Made by a program: the position numbers and the translations under genes
From: Planctomycetota bacterium
GTDB taxonomy: Bacteria > Planctomycetota > Brocadiia > Brocadiales > Brocadiaceae
Length of the DNA stretch: 64,000 nt
Direction: 5' to 3'
Assembly: GCA_016235875.1 (NCBI GenBank)
Contig: JACRII010000132.1
Location: 1-64,000 of the forward strand
Part shown: piece after piece, positions 62,502 through 64,000 of the stretch
How positions within the stretch are numbered: the stretch's first letter is position 1
Layout: every line of letters begins with the position of its first letter
Notes under the pieces: generated by a model
Told to the model about the DNA's origin: nothing
Database searches by the model: none
Seen by the model: only the letters and a program-made list of their open reading frames with translations

Positions 62502-63944
62502 ATGAAATTTAAAAAAGCACTTTTATTTAACCCACCAGTAGGTCTTTACCAGCGGGGGGAAGACCGTTGCCAGGCAGAAGTTGATGGGAGCAGTGCCACA
62601 TCATTGCGCCCACCCAACGATTTGGGATACATTGCTTCAATGCTAAGGCAAATAGAGGCCATACCTGTCATTGCTGATTATCCTGCTGAGAGAAAACAGT
62701 GGAGTCACTTTGAAGAGGAATTAAAAACTACCCAGCCTGAGTTCTTAGTAATGAGCATCACTACACCTACCATTAAAGACGATATGAAGGCGTTTTCCAT
62801 TGCAAAGGCATGGAACCCAGCAATTTTTACTATTGCAAAAGGAGCCCACTTTTATACCTGCAACAAAGAAGACCTGAAAGAATCTGTTTATGATGTTATG
62901 GATGTCGCTATTGTCGGCGAGGCTGAAACAATTATAAACAACTTGATCCTTGCGAAAAGACAGGGATCGGATTTAAATAAAGTCAAAGGAATCTTATTCA
63001 AGAACCACACTGGCCAGATCATCCAAACAGAACCAGAACCATTCTGGACGAATCTTGATAAAATCCCATTTCCTGCTAGAGACCTGATAAACAACCACCT
63101 TTATACCCGTCCTGATACTGGTGAACCACAGGCAACAATCCAGACTTCCCGGGGTTGTCCTTCCCAGTGCATCTTTTGTTTGTCCCCCCTTATTTCAGGA
63201 ACCAAACTGCGGGAACGATCAGTACGGAATATCATTTCAGAACTTGAAGAGTGCATAAATAAATACCACATACAGAACTTCTTCTTTCGCGCAGACACTT
63301 TCACTATGAATAAAAAATCAGTGATCGAATTATGCAAGGAAATTATAAACCGTAAGCTTGACATTGCTTGGGTAGCCAACAGCCGTGTAAATACTATTGA
63401 TGAAGAACGCTTGACTTGGATGAAAAAGGCAGGATGCTGGCTGGTGGCATTTGGGATTGAGTCGGGGAATGACGAAATCCAAAAAAGAATCAAAAAGGGC
63501 ACCACCCAAGTACAGGCACGCGAGGTAGTGAGGCTATGCAAAAAACTCGGGATCAAAACCTATGGTTTTTTTCTGATAGGTTTTCCCTGGGAAACACGGG
63601 AGATGATTATGGATACCTTGCGCCTCGCCAAAGAACTCCGTTGTAATTTCTCAGAAATCCACATTGCTATTCCCTATGAAGGGACTGAATTTTACAGGAT
63701 TGCTGAAGAATTAGGAATCCTTACAGAAACAGCCGTTGGTCATAATTATTTTTCCGATCCAGCCATAGGCACGCTTCATGTGACCAAAGAAGAACTTATT
63801 GAGATGCGCAAAAAAGCCCTAAAATCCCTATACCTGAACCCACCTTACGTCACAAATACCCTTATCCACGTTAAAAGTCTAAAAGAAGTGAAAAACTACA
63901 CCCGGTATGGGATACGATTACTGAAGAATATGCTCAAACGCTAA
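62502..63944 (+). CDS. B12-binding radical SAM protein 6
   Basis: 480 aa from the ATG at 62502; the frame is open to a GTG at 62466 without a ribosome-binding site. The B12 domain has LLFNPPVGLYQRGEDRCQ, LRPPNDLGYIASMLR and IVGEAETIINNL; the radical SAM motif is SRGCPSQCIFC. The usual His of the base-on B12 motif is not evident. A family member with its own promoter region; the 95-base spacer before it contains only a short A/T-rich repeat (ATTTGTGC words). 56 bases without features follow to the window end. Confidence 0.92.
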   Translation: MKFKKALLFNPPVGLYQRGEDRCQAEVDGSSATSLRPPNDLGYIASMLRQIEAIPVIADYPAERKQWSHFEEELKTTQPEFLVMSITTPTIKDDMKAFSIAKAWNPAIFTIAKGAHFYTCNKEDLKESVYDVMDVAIVGEAETIINNLILAKRQGSDLNKVKGILFKNHTGQIIQTEPEPFWTNLDKIPFPARDLINNHLYTRPDTGEPQATIQTSRGCPSQCIFCLSPLISGTKLRERSVRNIISELEECINKYHIQNFFFRADTFTMNKKSVIELCKEIINRKLDIAWVANSRVNTIDEERLTWMKKAGCWLVAFGIESGNDEIQKRIKKGTTQVQAREVVRLCKKLGIKTYGFFLIGFPWETREMIMDTLRLAKELRCNFSEIHIAIPYEGTEFYRIAEELGILTETAVGHNYFSDPAIGTLHVTKEELIEMRKKALKSLYLNPPYVTNTLIHVKSLKEVKNYTRYGIRLLKNMLKR

Positions 63945-64000
63945 ATAGTTCACACTGAAAAATAGAACTAAAAACCATTGGAAATATAATCATGTGCTTT

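Noticed and set aside
1-64000. tRNA, rRNA or riboswitch genes
   Set aside because: I looked for tRNA cloverleaf and rRNA-like stretches, and for cobalamin-riboswitch-like sequence before the B12-radical SAM genes, and recognised none; a covariance-model search would be needed to exclude them.

Overview
The window looks like a chromosomal segment of a Planctomycetota bacterium, most likely an anammox-type Brocadiales member. This is an inference. It rests on the moderate to low G+C, the very high density of short palindromic repeats, the mix of radical SAM/B12 proteins, lipid acyltransferases and exopolysaccharide genes, and my general memory of such genomes. No rRNA, tRNA or marker gene is present to prove it.

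Region 1 (1-21295) is a large gas-vesicle (gvp) cluster, nearly all on the + strand. It holds two gvpA copies encoding an identical protein, two further GvpA-family genes, three GvpF/L paralogues, gvpN, gvpG and gvpK. Accessory genes include a CDC48-type AAA ATPase (cut by the window edge), a tandem ArsA/GET3-like ATPase, a zinc-ribbon protein, a six-fold CxxCxGxG protein, short coiled-coil proteins and a secreted protein. Signalling genes are interleaved: a hybrid histidine kinase whose stop overlaps a gvpF/L start, an NtrB-like PAS kinase, a stand-alone receiver and a membrane HD-GYP protein. Buoyancy may therefore be tied to two-component and c-di-GMP signalling. Mobile or repetitive DNA has invaded the cluster: an IS200-type transposase behind four covarying hairpins, a four-helix-bundle (23S-IVP) gene and a DUF559 nuclease gene each between inverted repeats, and a GC-rich palindrome lying in frame inside three gvp-associated genes.

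Region 2 (21497-29522) carries mainly housekeeping-type genes: a GAF-phosphopentomutase fusion, a PTS EIIA-like protein, a CNNM/CorC-type membrane protein, an NAD-dependent epimerase, a two-domain prenol-kinase-like/DUF92 membrane protein, an RlmI-type methyltransferase and, on the - strand, a polyprenyl-phosphate sugar transferase.

Region 3 (30011-63944) is an envelope polysaccharide/lipid locus. It holds an AMP-ligase/alcohol dehydrogenase pair, LpxL-type acyltransferases (two intact, one remnant), a SPASM radical SAM protein, a flavin oxidoreductase, Wzz/BY-kinase, Wzx flippase, Wzy/ligase, GT39, a secreted clan-A glycoside hydrolase, a run of cobalamin-binding radical SAM proteins (four intact and one decayed in the run, one more intact and one truncated further on), a Wza-type export protein, a GT9 transferase, a DUF362 ferredoxin-like protein and a UbiA/DPPR-synthase-like prenyltransferase. 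Several genes are broken: a membrane protein split by a palindromic insert, an IS4-type transposase, a B12-radical SAM gene with three frameshifts, a truncated acyltransferase, a deleted Wzz/BY-kinase and a lone B12 domain. The locus is evidently in flux.
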